Shown here piece by piece: positions 10,621 to 23,645 of a DNA stretch of 64,000 nt (position 1 is the stretch's first letter; each line of letters begins with the position of its first letter). The stretch covers positions 120,112,723 to 120,176,722 of the forward strand of contig CP136063.1 of NCBI GenBank assembly GCA_032622095.1, in the 5' to 3' direction. Origin of the DNA: Siphonodentalium dalli (taxonomy: Eukaryota; Mollusca; Scaphopoda; Gadilida; Siphonodentaliidae). A program made the position numbers and the translations under genes. The notes beneath the pieces were generated by a model. The model ran no database searches. It was given only the letters and a program-made list of their open reading frames with translations, and was not told where the DNA came from.

Positions 10621-12351
10621 TTAGGGCTGCAACAATCAGTCCTTTGAATTTGGAAAATGTAGGTGCGCGGTATATCGCTCGGAGCTTTTGGGATTTGCGC
10701 GCGCCTTTTTTGAGGGAGCACAATTCAAATTAACATCGATGAAATGATTACTGAATAAAGACAAACACAAGTATAATGATACACACGTATTATTCTAAGT
10801 GTGGCAACAGAAACAGAAATAAAAAACATATGTTTATATTGTACAATAGTCAACATGATAATAGCATCAACAATCCGTCAATCCCGATGAATCTGATCAC
10901 GGTAATTAGTCGACTTCCGCGTCTGAGAGCGCATGCCCATCAGACTCGCTTAAAGTTTCAAACTCGGAAGTGGAATCCTAATCGTTACCGCAAGCAGATT
11001 CACCGGAATCCGACGAGTCAACCCTCTTTCGATTTGATAGTATCGTGGTTTCGTCACCAGTCTCGGGATCCAAATAAGCGTACGGGTACGATTATTTATT
11101 TTCAGCTAAAAATCCCCCCCCCCTGTACGAGATCATTGGGGACCGCTTGTTTATTAATTTTCCACACAAAAAAAACTGCATGTCCCTTGCAAAAACTAGA
11201 TTTAAAAATGCACAGATAATAATTTGAAACAAAGTCGCCTGAATGAGTTGTTTGCACGCAGAATTCTGAGGATTTTCCAATTCTATTTTTAACCTGGGAG
11301 AATCTGCTGATCACGTGTTATTATAAATAAGTTTCCGATTTCATGATACTGCTCATTCGTTGGCCGATATTATTAACTGTGGCGATTACGTGACGCAACA
11401 CGGGTCCTCGTTGGTCGATATTATTAGCTGCCTATTTTTAATGATGACGCTTGATTCCTATTCAGTGTTCCGACTGTCTCATTGGTCAATATCATTAGGT
11501 GCCCAGATTGAATGACGCATTGTCAAGAAGGTGGCCGTTTGTTTTCATTCATCGAGTAATAATGCGATCACAATGTATGTTACTACTAGTAGTTACCAGG
11601 TTCGTAATCAGCGTCATCACTGGTGAGAAAGATACATGGTGGATAGCCTTATCGGCGTTTGACTATTGGTGTGTTGTTTGTTAAAATCTCGTTCACTGGT
11701 TGCAAATTCTGAGGTGCGCATTTGAAATTTTCGGCGTGCGCATTTAATAACTCGCACGCCTCAAAATCGAAGGACTGAACAATTCAGACTTTCACGATGT
11801 GATGCGAATCACGATTTTACTATCACGATGCGATTTGCATCGTGATGCAATTTTTTGGCAACTGACGGCTGTGGAAATTAGACGAACCACTTAATCATTT
11901 TCAGTATGTATATTCTCATCAGGGTTCACTTGGCATATTCATTGAAGTAAATTACAAGACCTAACTAAAATGACCAAAATGTATTACACTAGACTATAAT
12001 AGCTAATACATTCTACAGTCGCCAGTTCTGCCCAGATGGGAAGTTTTGAGTGAAAAAGTTTGTATCTCTGACTATTGTTAACTCTGCATACATGAATTGT
12101 TTTTGCATCGCATCGCACCCTCCTAATACGATGCATTGCAAGCAACGTGAACTTTAAAACATACATCAGAATCATGATGAATTGTTGCAGCCATAGTATA
12201 CATGTAAACTTGAGAGATAATTGCAGGTTTTGCTTTTTAACAAATAGCCAATCTTCAGACATTACTAGAGTTCCTGTATTGCGATATACATAATACGATA
12301 TGCATATCGTTTGAAAGTGTATCATGATACATTGAATTCACGATGAATCAT
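10621..12351. mobile_element. Candidate hAT-like element inside the duplication
   Basis: TAGGGCTGCAACAATC at 10621 and GATGAATCATTGCAGCCCTA ending near 12362 are inverted. That terminus type (TAGGGCTGCAAC) is common in animal hAT elements. No matching 8-bp flank is visible, so the boundaries are approximate. The open frame at 10776-11219 has no recognisable transposase motif. The equivalent in copy 2 is about 14325-16066. Confidence 0.35.
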
Positions 12352-13337
12352 TGCAGCCCTATCAGGTGTAGACAAGAGCTACGCTGGGCGTGCAAAATAC
12401 GCCCTCTCTGGGGAAAATTGGCGGATGGAACCCAAATTTGAACTTGACCTGTGTTTTGGTGGGAGAAAGTAATATACCAAATTATCATTGAATCCGAAAA
12501 GCTCTAGTAAAGTTATCACCCGGACAACAAATTTCAGGGATTTTCTAAGTCAAATTACGTCAAATAAGGGGCATAACTCCGGTGAAAATTGGCGGACGGA
12601 ACCCAAATTCGAACTTGAGCTGTCTTTTCTCCTAATAAACCCACATACGAAATTTGATTGAAATCGGTTCACTCTAACTAAAGTTATCATCCGGACAACA
12701 AATTTCAGGGATTACGTCAAACAAGACAGTCAATGACTGTGAGGTCGCTCACCAGACTGCAAAGACTGATAAGACTGGGACTCTGGAGACCAAAACAGTC
12801 AGCACTTTTCATAATCACTTTAAAAGAAGTAGATTTAAACAGGATATGTGGCTAGAGAGACTTCAAGTATGTAGCTTGGTGAAAATCCACCTTGAAATTG
12901 CCAACTGTACACTACTGATCACCCCCCTCCTCCAGCTCAACAAGTCCCCTCCCGACCGGGCTCCAGACTCCCAAGTCTTAGGTTGGAATTTCACAACCGA
13001 CACCTCAAACTTTCTCAATTGTTGGAAATTTCCAATCTCACAAGCGCCTTTTTCTAAAACCATTTAAACATGTTTGAAGCCCAATTATCCATGGACCCAA
13101 AACACAATACATGTATGTCAGACCAATCAGTCAGGTGGTTCCAAGGTAGATGTTTTAATGAATTTGGTATTTCGATGATTTTATTGGACACAAAAGTGTT
13201 AACTCCCCATAGCCTGCCATTTCTTGACAGGTTGACCTCATTTTAACAAATCTGAATCTCAGTCACTAAAGGATCCTCCTGATTCCTCCATACTATATGT
13301 ATTAAAGCTTAATAGTCCAAACTCTCTTGAGAAGACA

Positions 13338-13420
13338 TTTTAAGAATTACTATAGAGACATATAGTTATGTCCCTGGTCCCACGGTGGGACCAGGGACAT
13401 AACTATATGTCTCTATAGTA
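13338..13420. repeat. Perfect palindrome, ~40-bp arms, almost no loop
   Basis: Agaattactatagagacata runs through gtccctggtcccac and is immediately followed by its reverse complement. The same structure is in copy 2 at about 17043-17125. It looks like a snap-back (template-switch) inverted duplication of a core-repeat end. Confidence 0.95.
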
Positions 13421-14118
13421 ATTCTCCCACCCTATTTAACCTGGTGACCCCATCTGAATAAATTTGAATCCCAGACACCAAAGAACCCTTCATACATATC
13501 ATAAATATCAGTAAAATAGACCTGATGCTCCTTGTGAAGGAAGCATATTAAGAGGGAAACTGTCCTTCGCTTAGCCCCTATTTGACCAGGTGACCCCATT
13601 AAAAAAAATCTGCATTGCAGTCAAGGAAGAACATTCCATTCTATATAAGCCAACTAGTTCTTGCAAACATATTTTAAGAATTACTATGTAGTGAAATAGT
13701 TAAGTCTCTTGCTCTGGCCTTATTTGACTTTGTGATCCCATTTTCACAAAGGATAAGAATTAACTTCCCCAGTTGAAGTTGGTGATATTCACCCATTGGG
13801 CACCTCATTTATGAATTTTATCTTCTGCAAATTAGGGGATATAGAAACTTCCTAGAAGGGAAATTTAACTAACAACAATGTAAATTTGATACTATAGATA
13901 CTTCCCAGAAGATGAGGCCTAAGCAGAATGAGGTCTCCAGAGGGTGAATTTGGTGATGCTAGCCTGCTGTGCGGGATAGCATCACAAAAAGCGTGTCTGT
14001 TTCTACATTGTGCATGCCTGGCCTCAAGCAACACAATGTATTATACAATCAAGCCTTGAAATAGTGTGATAGTGTGTCTGTCATTTGCAGAATGAGGTCC
14101 CCAGAGGGTGAATTTAGT

Positions 14119-17100
14119 AACCCCCGTATAGTTATATCACTAGTTTGTAACATCTTTTTTTAGTTTAATGAACATACACCGAGGCAACTACACCATGGCA
14201 GAACGGCAAGTACACCGAGGCCCAACTGTAGTTAGACGGTGGATTGCGATGTAGTTGCATTTCGTGGTGGCAATGCTAACCGCACCGCGGTTAAGTGGAC
14301 ACTTGTTTTGTCCACCAGGGTACATTAGGGCTGCAACAATCAGTCCTTTGAATTTGGAAAATGTAGGTGCGCGGTATATCGCTCGGAGCTTTTGGGATTT
14401 GCGCGCGCCTTTTTTGAGGGAGCACAATTCAAATTAACATCGATGAAATGATTACTGAATAAAGACAAACACAAGTATAATGATACACACGTATTATTCT
14501 AAGTGTGGCAACAGAAACAGAAATAAAAAACATATGTTTATATTGTACAATAGTCAACATGATAATAGCATCAACAATCCGTCAATCCCGATGAATCTGA
14601 TCACGGTAATTAGTCGACTTCCGCGTCTGAGAGCGCATGCCCATCAGACTCGCTTAAAGTTTCAAACTCGGAAGTGGAATCCTAATCGTTACCGCAAGCA
14701 GATTCACCGGAATCCGACGAGTCAACCCTCTTTCGATTTGATAGTATCGTGGTTTCGTCACCAGTCTCGGGATCCAAATAAGCGTACGGGTACGATTATT
14801 TATTTTCAGCTAAAAATCCCCCCCCCCTGTACGAGATCATTGGGGACCGCTTCGTTTATTAATTTTCCACACAAAAAAAACTGCATGTCCCTTGCAAAAA
14901 CTAGATTTAAAAATGCACAGATAATAATTTGAAACAAAGTCGCCTGAATGAGTTGTTTGCACGCAGAATTCTGAGGATTTTCCAATTCTATTTTTAACCT
15001 GGGAGAATCTGCTGATCACGTGTTATTATAAATAAGTTTCCGATTTCATGATACTGCTCATTCGTTGGCCGATATTATTAACTGTGGCGATTACGTGACG
15101 CAACACGGGTCCTCGTTGGTCGATATTATTAGCTGCCTATTTTTAATGATGACGCTTGATTCCTATTCAGTGTTCCGACTGTCTCATTGGTCAATATCAT
15201 TAGGTGCCCAGATTGAATGACGCATTGTCAAGAAGGTGGCCGTTTGTTTTCATTCATCGAGTAATAATGCGATCACAATGTATGTTACTACTAGTAGTTA
15301 CCAGGTTCGTAATCAGCGTCATCACTGGTGAGAAAGATACATGGTGGATAGCCTTATCGGCGTTTGACTATTGGTGTGTTGTTTGTTAAAATCTCGTTCA
15401 CTGGTTGCAAATTCTGAGGTGCGCATTTGAAATTTTCGGCGTGCGCATTTAATAACTCGCACGCCTCAAAATCGAAGGACTGAACAATTCAGACTTTCAC
15501 GATGTGATGCGAATCACGATTTTACTATCACGATGCGATTTGCATCGTGATGCAATTTTTTGGCAACTGACGGCTGTGGAAATTAGACGAACCACTTAAT
15601 CATTTTCAGTATGTATATTCTCATCAGGGTTCACTTGGCATATTCATTGAAGTAAATTACAAGACCTAACTAAAATGACCAAAATGTATTACACTAGACT
15701 ATAATAGCTAATACATTCTACAGTCGCCAGTTCTGCCCAGATGGGAAGTTTTGAGTGAAAAAGTTTGTATCTCTGACTATTGTTAACTCTGCATACATGA
15801 ATTGTTTTTGCATCGCATCGCACCCTCCTAATACGATGCATTGCAAGCAACGTGAACTTTAAAACATACATCAGAATCATGATGAATTGTTGCAGCCATA
15901 GTATACATGTAAACTTGAGAGATAATTGCAGGTTTTGCTTTTTAACAAATAGCCAATCTTCAGACATTACTAGAGTTCCTGTATTGCGATATACATAATA
16001 CGATATGCATATCGTTTGAAAGTGTATCATGATACATTGAATTCACGATGAATCATTGCAGCCCTATCAGGTGTAGACAAGAGCTACGCTGGGCGTGCAA
16101 AATACGCCCTCTCTGGGGAAAATTGGCGGATGGAACCCAAATTTGAACTTGACCTGTGTTTTGGTGGGAGAAAGTAATATACCAAATTATCATTGAATCC
16201 GAAAAGCTCTAGTAAAGTTATCACCCGGACAACAAATTTCAGGGATTTTCTAAGTCAAATTACGTCAAATAAGGGGCATAACTCCGGTGAAAATTGGCGG
16301 ACGGAACCCAAATTCGAACTTGAGCTGTCTTTTCTCCTAATAAACCCACATACGAAATTTGATTGAAATCGGTTCACTCTAACTAAAGTTATCATCCGGA
16401 CAACAAATTTCAGGGATTACGTCAAACAAGACAGTCAATGACTGTGAGGTCGCTCACCAGACTGCAAAGACTGATAAGACTGGGACTCTGGAGACCAAAA
16501 CAGTCAGCACTTTTCATAATCACTTTAAAAGAAGTAGATTTAAACAGGATATGTGGCTAGAGAGACTTCAAGTATGTAGCTTGGTGAAAATCCACCTTGA
16601 AATTGCCAACTGTACACTACTGATCACCCCCCTCCTCCAGCTCAACAAGTCCCCTCCCGACCGGGCTCCAGACTCCCAAGTCTTAGGTTGGAATTTCACA
16701 ACCGACACCTCAAACTTTCTCAATTGTTGGAAATTTCCAATCTCACAAGCGCCTTTTTCTAAAACCATTTAAACATGTTTGAAGCCCAATTATCCATGGA
16801 CCCAAAACACAATACATGTATGTCAGACCAATCAGTCAGGTGGTTCCAAGGTAGATGTTTTAATGAATTTGGTATTTCGATGATTTTATTGGACACAAAA
16901 GTGTTAACTCCCCATAGCCTGCCATTTCTTGACAGGTTGACCTCATTTTAACAAATCTGAATCTCAGTCACTAAAGGATCCTCCTGATTCCTCCATACTA
17001 TATGTATTAAAGCTTAATAGTCCAAACTCTCTTGAGAAGACATTTTAAGAATTACTATAGAGACATATAGTTATGTCCCTGGTCCCACGGTGGGACCAGG

Positions 17101-17823
17101 GACATAACTATATGTCTCTATAGTAATTCTCCCACCCTATTTAACCTGGTGACCCCATCTGAATAAATTTGAATCCCAGACACCAAAGAACCCTTCATAC
17201 ATATCATAAATATCAGTAAAATAGACCTGATGCTCCTTGTGAAGGAAGCATATTAAGAGGGAAACTGTCCTTCGCTTAGCCCCTATTTGACCAGGTGACC
17301 CCATTAAAAAAAATCTGCATTGCAGTCAAGGAAGAACATTCCATTCTATATAAGCCAACTAGTTCTTGCAAACATATTTTAAGAATTACTATGTAGTGAA
17401 ATAGTTAAGTCTCTTGCTCTGGCCTTATTTGACTTTGTGATCCCATTTTCACAAAGGATAAGAATTAACTTCCCCAGTTGAAGTTGGTGATATTCACCCA
17501 TTGGGCACCTCATTTATGAATTTTATCTTCTGCAAATTAGGGGATATAGAAACTTCCTAGAAGGGAAATTTAACTAACAACAATGTAAATTTGATACTAT
17601 AGATACTTCCCAGAAGATGAGGCCTAAGCAGAATGAGGTCTCCAGAGGGTGAATTTGGTGATGCTAGCCTGCTGTGCGGGATAGCATCACAAAAAGCGTG
17701 TCTGTTTCTACATTGTGCATGCCTGGCCTCAAGCAACACAATGTATTATACAATCAAGCCTTGAAATAGTGTGATAGTGTGTCTGTCATTTGCAGAATGA
17801 GGTCCCCAGAGGGTGAATTTAGT
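14119..17823. repeat. Segmental tandem duplication, copy 2 (3,705 bp)
   Basis: This is the head-to-tail second copy of 10415-14118. It ends at gaatttagt (17823), where the sequence continues into gacgct instead of jumping back to the start of the unit. The continuation shows copy 2 holds the original right flank and copy 1 the original left flank. Confidence 0.95.
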
Positions 17824-19591
17824 GACGCTAAATTCACCCTCTGGGGACCTCATTCTGATAAGGCCCTCAACTGCTATGGAAGATCTAGAATAAAATTGAA
17901 TTTCCCCAGTTGAAGTTGGTGATGTTCACCCATTGGGCCCCTCAATTATGAATTTTATCTTCTGCAAATTAGGGGATATAGAAACTTCCTAGAAGGGAAA
18001 TTTAACTAACAACAATGTAAATTTGATACTATAGATACTTCCCAGAAGATGAGGCCTAAGCAGAATGAGGTCTCCAGATGGTGAATTTGGTGATGCTAGC
18101 CCGCTGTGTGGGATAGCATCACTAAAAGCATGTCTGTTCCTACATTGTGCATGTCTGGCCTCAAGCAACACAATGTATTATACAATCAAGCCTTGAAATA
18201 GTCTGTCTGTTATTTGCAGAATGAGGTCCCCAGAGGGTGAATTTAGTGACGCTATCCCGCACAGCGGGCTAGTATCACTAAATTCACCCTCTGGGGACCT
18301 CATTCTGATAAGGCCCTCAACTGCTATGGAAGACCTAGAATAAGATTGAAGTTCCCCAGTTGAAGTTGGTGATGTTCACCCATTGGGCACCTCAATCATG
18401 AATTTTATCTTCTGCAAATTAGGGGATATATAAACTTCCTAGAAGGGAAATTTAACTAACAACAATGTAAATTTGACATTAGATACTTCACAGAAGATGA
18501 GGCCTAAGCAGAATGAGATCTTGAGACTCTAGATACTTCCCAGAAAATGAGGCCTAAGCAGAATAAGGTTCTCAGAGGGTCTATTTGGTTATGCTAGCCT
18601 GCTGAGTGGAGCAACCCCCTAAATTCACCCTCTGGGAACCTCATTCTACAAATGCCAGACACTCTTAATTCAAACTTGGAGAAAATGAAATTAATCTGAT
18701 TTTAATGACCACTGAGTGATAATGTAAACAACAAGGGTGCTTCATTGATAACACCATTAATCTCAGTTAAATTACAAATGACATGAATTACACTCTCTGG
18801 GGATGGAAAGCACTATGGCACAGCAGATGTTATCTACCCATCTGCCAGTTGTATAAACATGTGTCCATCAGAGCACATGGGTGGCTTGCTGTAGTAGAGA
18901 ATACAAGGATTTAAAGTCATTTACTGAACATTTCTGTACATCTGTCTGTTCCTGATTTCTCCCAAACCCCTGATTTCAACCAAATATAGTGGAGTGACTA
19001 GAGGTACCTCCCCTCCCCTCCCAACGATGTAATGTCATAGGTTCTTCAAAATTTTAATGAGTTTTTTTTAATTTTATTTAATAAAAAAAATATTTATTAA
19101 AAATAAAAAAAATATATATATATATATATTTTTGGTTAAATTGAGCAATAAGTTAAATTGAAAAAAAAAATTTAAAATTCAGATTTATGTCCATAGCCCC
19201 ACCCACATTTGACCCAGTGACCTCATTTGAACAAATCTGAACCACAGTCACCCAAGGTACCCTCATACCAAATATGAACCCATTCAGCCCGACAACTTCA
19301 GAAAAGAAGTCGTTTTAAGAATTACTATGTGGAAAAATAGTTATGGTCCTGACATCAAAACTATTTGACTTGGTGACCTCATTTGAACAAATCTGAATGA
19401 GAGTCACCTAGGGAACATCCACACCAAATATGAACCAATTCGGTATGATGGTTTCAGAGGAGAAGATGTTTTTTAAAAAGTTGACGGATGGACAGATAGA
19501 CAGACGGACAGACGGACGGACGGATGGATGGACGGACGGACGAGGAGTGATGACTATAGCTCCACCGGAGACTTTGTCTCAGGTGAGCTAA
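16431..19591 (+). mobile_element. Helentron/HINE-like element, family 2, full length (3.16 kb)
   Basis: The 5' hairpin ACAGTCAATGACTGT (16431-16445) is followed by GAGGTCGCTCACC. The 3' end is a GACGGACGG microsatellite, then CCACCGGAGACTTTGTCTCA and GGTGAGCTAA, with CTAA at 19588-19591. The interior contains about three ~430-450-bp tandem units (from about 17461, 17893 and 18343), each starting near ttccccagttgaagttggtg. Palindromic joints occur at 17800-17862 and 18218-18308. It is non-coding. The corresponding part in copy 1 (12727-14118) is truncated by the tandem duplication. Confidence 0.7.
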
Positions 19592-19843
19592 AAACTGCAG
19601 GATTAAACTCAGCGCTGGTGGAAAAGCTCATCAACTGAGCACAGTATATTATAATGTAACCCTCTGAAATAAAACTGCCGCAAACTACGACGTAAAGTTT
19701 GGTGTGCTGTCAAAGCACGACTTTCTATAATGTAAATACAACAAATGCAAGTTTTGCTATCATATTACATACTTAATGCGTCTCTCTCTGGAGTTCATAT
19801 TTGGAATTCATTTTGATTTGACCAGTCACGGTACAAAATGATT

Positions 19844-22115
19844 AATGAAAATGCCAATGACACTGTAGTTCAACTTGGGCAGGCGTTAATAATTTTATGC
19901 TGAAGAGTGAATATAATGATAAAGAAGAAGGAAAGTCAAAACGTTTCAGTAAACGGATTGTATTACAGGTGTAGATGAAATTATTTTCATTTCAAACATT
20001 TCTCCATCAAGGGCAACGCCAAGTGTGGGGCAATGCCCTGACTGTATGCTCAATATTGGCAATATTTAGAGAGAAAATGAAGTAATAACTGACATTTCTC
20101 TCAGTTTAACCCCGGGTCATAACTCTGGCAAATGGCCATAACTCTGGAAAAAAAGTGCGGATAAAACAAACCCGGTTCAAAACTCTGCCAAAGGGCCATA
20201 ACTCTGGAAAAAAATTGGGACAAAACCTGCACTATGAAGGTCTCCACTATATACCCCCGAATCATCAATTCACAAATTTCAAAGTCAAACAAGGGTCAAA
20301 TTTAATGGACGAAAACAGTAGTATGCGGGTATCCTTTTCACCAACCTGTGCTATTGCCATGCCAAAGGACAACGAAATCCGATAATTAACACCCAAGTTA
20401 CAAGCTTTAATGTTCTTTCGGACACAAAATTCACAATTTCCAAGTCATACAATGGTCTATGGTCAAATTAACTATGGTCAAATTAATGGGCGAAACCCAT
20501 GGAATGTGGATATCCTTTCCCCAAACCTGTGCTATAATAAAGACATCTACAGCATAATGTTTGTTATGGATCTGTTGTACACCAAGTCTAGCAAAGGGCC
20601 ATATCTCTGAAAAAAAGTGCGGACAAAACCTGCACTATGTAGAGATCCTTTCCACAATGCTGGTCTACCGGCAAACCAAAGGACGTCCAAATTGGACTAT
20701 CGATACTTGAGCTGTGTTGTGAAATGTTTGTTATGGATCGATGAAGGAGGTCTCCACTATATACCCCCGGAATCCTCCTTTGGGGGCATAATAAATGTGG
20801 ACTGCAGGGTGTGCCAATGGATTCAAATGTTATCAAAGATGGCTGCTGGTGGCCATTTTTATTTTTTTTTACGAATTTCGGAAAAATTGGACGGCTCCCA
20901 TCTAGAGGTCACACCGAAGAACCATATTTAGGAAGTAGTCATGAAAAGAGTGAAATCCAAGATGGTTGCTGGTGGCCATGTTTATCAAATAAAAATTCAG
21001 ACCGATTTGATGGCTCCCATCTAGTGGTCACCCTGAAGATCAATATGAAGTTTATGACAATCGGATGAGCATGTGGTCTGTAAGGTGTGCCAACGATTAG
21101 CAATGCAAAGAGTAAAATCCAAAATGGCTGCCATCAGCCATGTTTTCCAACAAAAAATATTTTTCTAATAAATGAAAGCTGCAGGGTGTCTTAATGGATT
21201 CAAATTTGAAATCCAAGATGGTTGCTGGCAGCCATGTTTTTTTTAAATATCGAAAATAATTAATGGCTCCCATCAATGGACAACACCGAAGATCTGTATG
21301 AAGTCGAGGGATGTCGTCTGTAGGGTGCGTCAAAGGATTTAAGCATACAAAGAGTAAAATACAAGATGGCCGCTGGTAGTCATGTTTTACAAAAAAAATT
21401 TGAAAAAATTGATGGCTCACATTTAGAGGTTACCATGAAGATCCATATAAAGTTTGGTGATGATCAGACGAGGGATGTGGTCTGCAGGGTGTGCCAAAGG
21501 ATTTAGTCATGCAAAGAGTAATATGCAAGATGGTTGCCAGCAGCCATGTTTAAAACCGTTCAATTTCGATAGCTCCCATCTAGAGGTAATCCTAATCATG
21601 CATGTAAATTGAAAACATTTCTCTGATATATGTGGCCTGCAGGGTGGGCCGATGGATTCAAATTTGAAATCCAACATGGCTGCTTGCAGCCATGGTTTTT
21701 AACGAATTTCAGAAATAATCGACAGCTCCTATCTAGAGGTCATCCGAAGATCCATATGAAGTTTGGTGGCGATCAGATGAGGTATGTGGTCTGTAGGGTT
21801 TGCCAAAGGATTTAGTCATGCAAAGAGTCAAATTCAAGATGGCAGCCAGCGGCCATGTATTTCATTGAAAATCATTCAAATTTGATAGCTCCCATCTAGA
21901 GGTGATCCTAAACATGCCTGTAAATTTTCAAAACATTTCTCCAATATATGTGGGTGCAGGTTCTTTCGATGGATTCAAATTAGTGGCCATGTTTTTTAAC
22001 TAATTTTGGGAAAAAATTGATGGCTCCCGTCTAGAGATCACTCTGAAGATCCATTTGAAGTTCGGTGATGATTGGTTGTGGGATGTGGACGGACGACAGA
22101 TGTCAACCCATGGCT
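19844..22115 (+). mobile_element. Old, diverged helentron/HINE-like element, family 1
   Basis: The 5' block aatgaaaatgccaatgacac then tgtagttcaacttgg is a diverged copy of the family-1 start. Core repeats at 20800-22080 share the 'atccaagatggctgctggc' and 'gatggctcccatctagaggt' blocks but are far more divergent than the arrays at 27 and 38 kb. It ends near gtggacggacgacagatgtc and ccatggctaaagct. It also holds units of the 'ataactctgg' repeat family (20101-20610). Confidence 0.6.
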
Positions 22116-22259
22116 AAAGCTATATATGTGTGCTGATATGCGCATTCCCATAATCAACAATATCACAAGTGATTTATTTTGCAATAATACAGAACAGGTC
22201 CCATATAGATGTCAGTATAGTAGGAATTTATAGTGATACTAACACCAGTCATTGCAGCC

Positions 22260-22659
22260 TTAACCCTTTACCCAACAAACCGGCCAAAACCGGCCAAATA
22301 AAGCTTCAACAGCCTAAAATATCTTCGGTCTGTCTCAATAGAACCATACAAATATGGATATCATTGGAACCGGCTCCTTGACCACATTGTGATAGTTACA
22401 GTTATGCCCTGTGCCAATGCATTCTCTTGTATATGCGAGTTGACCATAGGTCGGCTCGCATATATAAGAGAATGCATTGGCCTAAAAAAAAATCTTTTTT
22501 AACACTTTTTACCATTTTTTCTTACATTCTTTAACAATTTTATAATTTTTAATATGTTAAGCCAATGCAATCTCTTATATATGCGAGGCGACCTATGGTC
22601 GACTCGCATATATAAGAGAATGCATTGGCACAGGGCCCTTCTGTTGGGTAAAGGGTTAA
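22260..22659. mobile_element. piggyBac-like MITE with internal palindromes (400 bp)
   Basis: It is bounded by TTAA on both sides and has inverted ends CCCTTTACCCAACA and TGTTGGGTAAAGGG. TTAA targets and CCY-type ends are the piggyBac hallmark. Inside are two copies of a palindrome containing tatatatgcgag and ctcgcatatata (about 22411-22483 and 22559-22632). The same palindrome is in the MITE at 25059. Confidence 0.85.
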
Positions 22660-23176
22660 CATGCATCGAGGATAACACAAAATAAGTCAATAACTGTTTT
22701 GTTATCCTGCCTGGAACACACACGTGTAAATAACATCACACATGTTCACATTTTCTCCACCAACACTCAATTATATTTCATAACACGTGGGCTAAAACTC
22801 TGTGCCATCAAAGTCACTTAACAACAGTGGTCCTCACTATTGCTGTTTGACGTTATATCAAGCAGCCATGAAAATATAATACACCCATGGAATTTATGGA
22901 TATGTGTTATATATGAGGGTGACGACCCCCCTCCCCCTGGCATCCGGCATCCGGCTTAAAATGGACCCCGGCATCCGGAATACGCCATAACAGAGAGACG
23001 GCATCCGGAATACTATTTAATTAAATTTATTGAAAACAGACTCAGGAACGCGAAGTAAACGTTGGCACGAGGTATTGGAATTAGTCTCCGTATTGGTTAG
23101 TAATGATTTGATTTAGCAGCTTTACGGAAAGATTAAACTTTTTACTAAAGGTATGATCTACTATCACACATATATA

Positions 23177-23466
23177 CGCCCTGTCTAACTTACTCGCGGC
23201 CATATTGGATCCACCAGGTCCGGTTCCGTGGTTTTAGTGCTACAGGTCAAAGTTTTGGAGTAGCATTTCCATATACATGTATGACATATATGGAAGTTAT
23301 GAATATTCAAAAGCTCGATATATGATCATATATGGAAATGCTACTCCGGAACTTTGATTTGTAGCAATAAAACCACGGAACCGGGGCTGCATGGAGGAAT
23401 CTCTTATATCAATGAACCGGAACTGGTGGAACTAATATGGCCGGGAGTTAATGACATGACAGGGCG
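23177..23466. mobile_element. Nested foldback MITE with TA target duplication
   Basis: CGCCCTGTC and GACAGGGCG ends are flanked by TA on both sides (23175-23176, 23467-23468), as in Tc1/mariner-type MITEs. The arms continue inward as a long imperfect inverted repeat including ggttccgtggtttta and its complement, with a loop around 23300. Confidence 0.75.
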
Positions 23467-23645
23467 TATTGGGTGGGGATGAAAGGCATAGACCATGCTC
23501 CAAATGACAGGAGTGGTAAAAATCTTCCATTTGGATACTCGGGATCTCTTCGCCAAGTGCATATTCTTTTCTCAACACCGCCCTGATTGTACTTAGGATT
23601 GTCTACTTCGTTGAAGTTTAGTCCAAAACTGCGAGTTTCAGACAT
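23463..23645 (-). pseudogene. Remnant reading frame inside the CATCCGG transposon
   Basis: An ATG in good context (aaaATG, 23645) opens a frame reading MSETRSFGLNFNEVDNPKYN, then GGVEKRICTWRRDPEYPNGR and a further ~20 residues. It then runs into the nested MITE at 23466 and stops. Codon composition looks protein-like. I recognise no domain. The simplest reading is the N-terminal piece of the element's own protein or of a captured gene, interrupted by the insertion. Confidence 0.4.

Larger units (their letters stand above)
10415..14118. repeat. Segmental tandem duplication, copy 1 (3,704 bp)
   Basis: It begins aacccccgtatagttatatc at 10415 and recurs from 14119. The two copies look almost identical throughout. 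One single-base insertion is visible (gaccgcttgttt near 11150 versus gaccgcttcgttt near 14852). The unit carries a hAT-like element, old tandem repeats and the 5' part of a family-2 helentron-like element, which is truncated at the junction. No coding gene is recognised in it. Confidence 0.95.

Noticed and set aside
10776-11219. 147-codon plus-strand open frame, repeated at 14480-14932
   Set aside because: It has no domain. The second copy differs after a one-base insertion that changes the C-terminus without any sign of constraint, and it lies in duplicated, transposon-like DNA.
20811-21068. Plus-strand 85-codon frame with MAAGG- and DGCWWP-like peptides
   Set aside because: Same core-repeat translation as the younger arrays, in diverged form.
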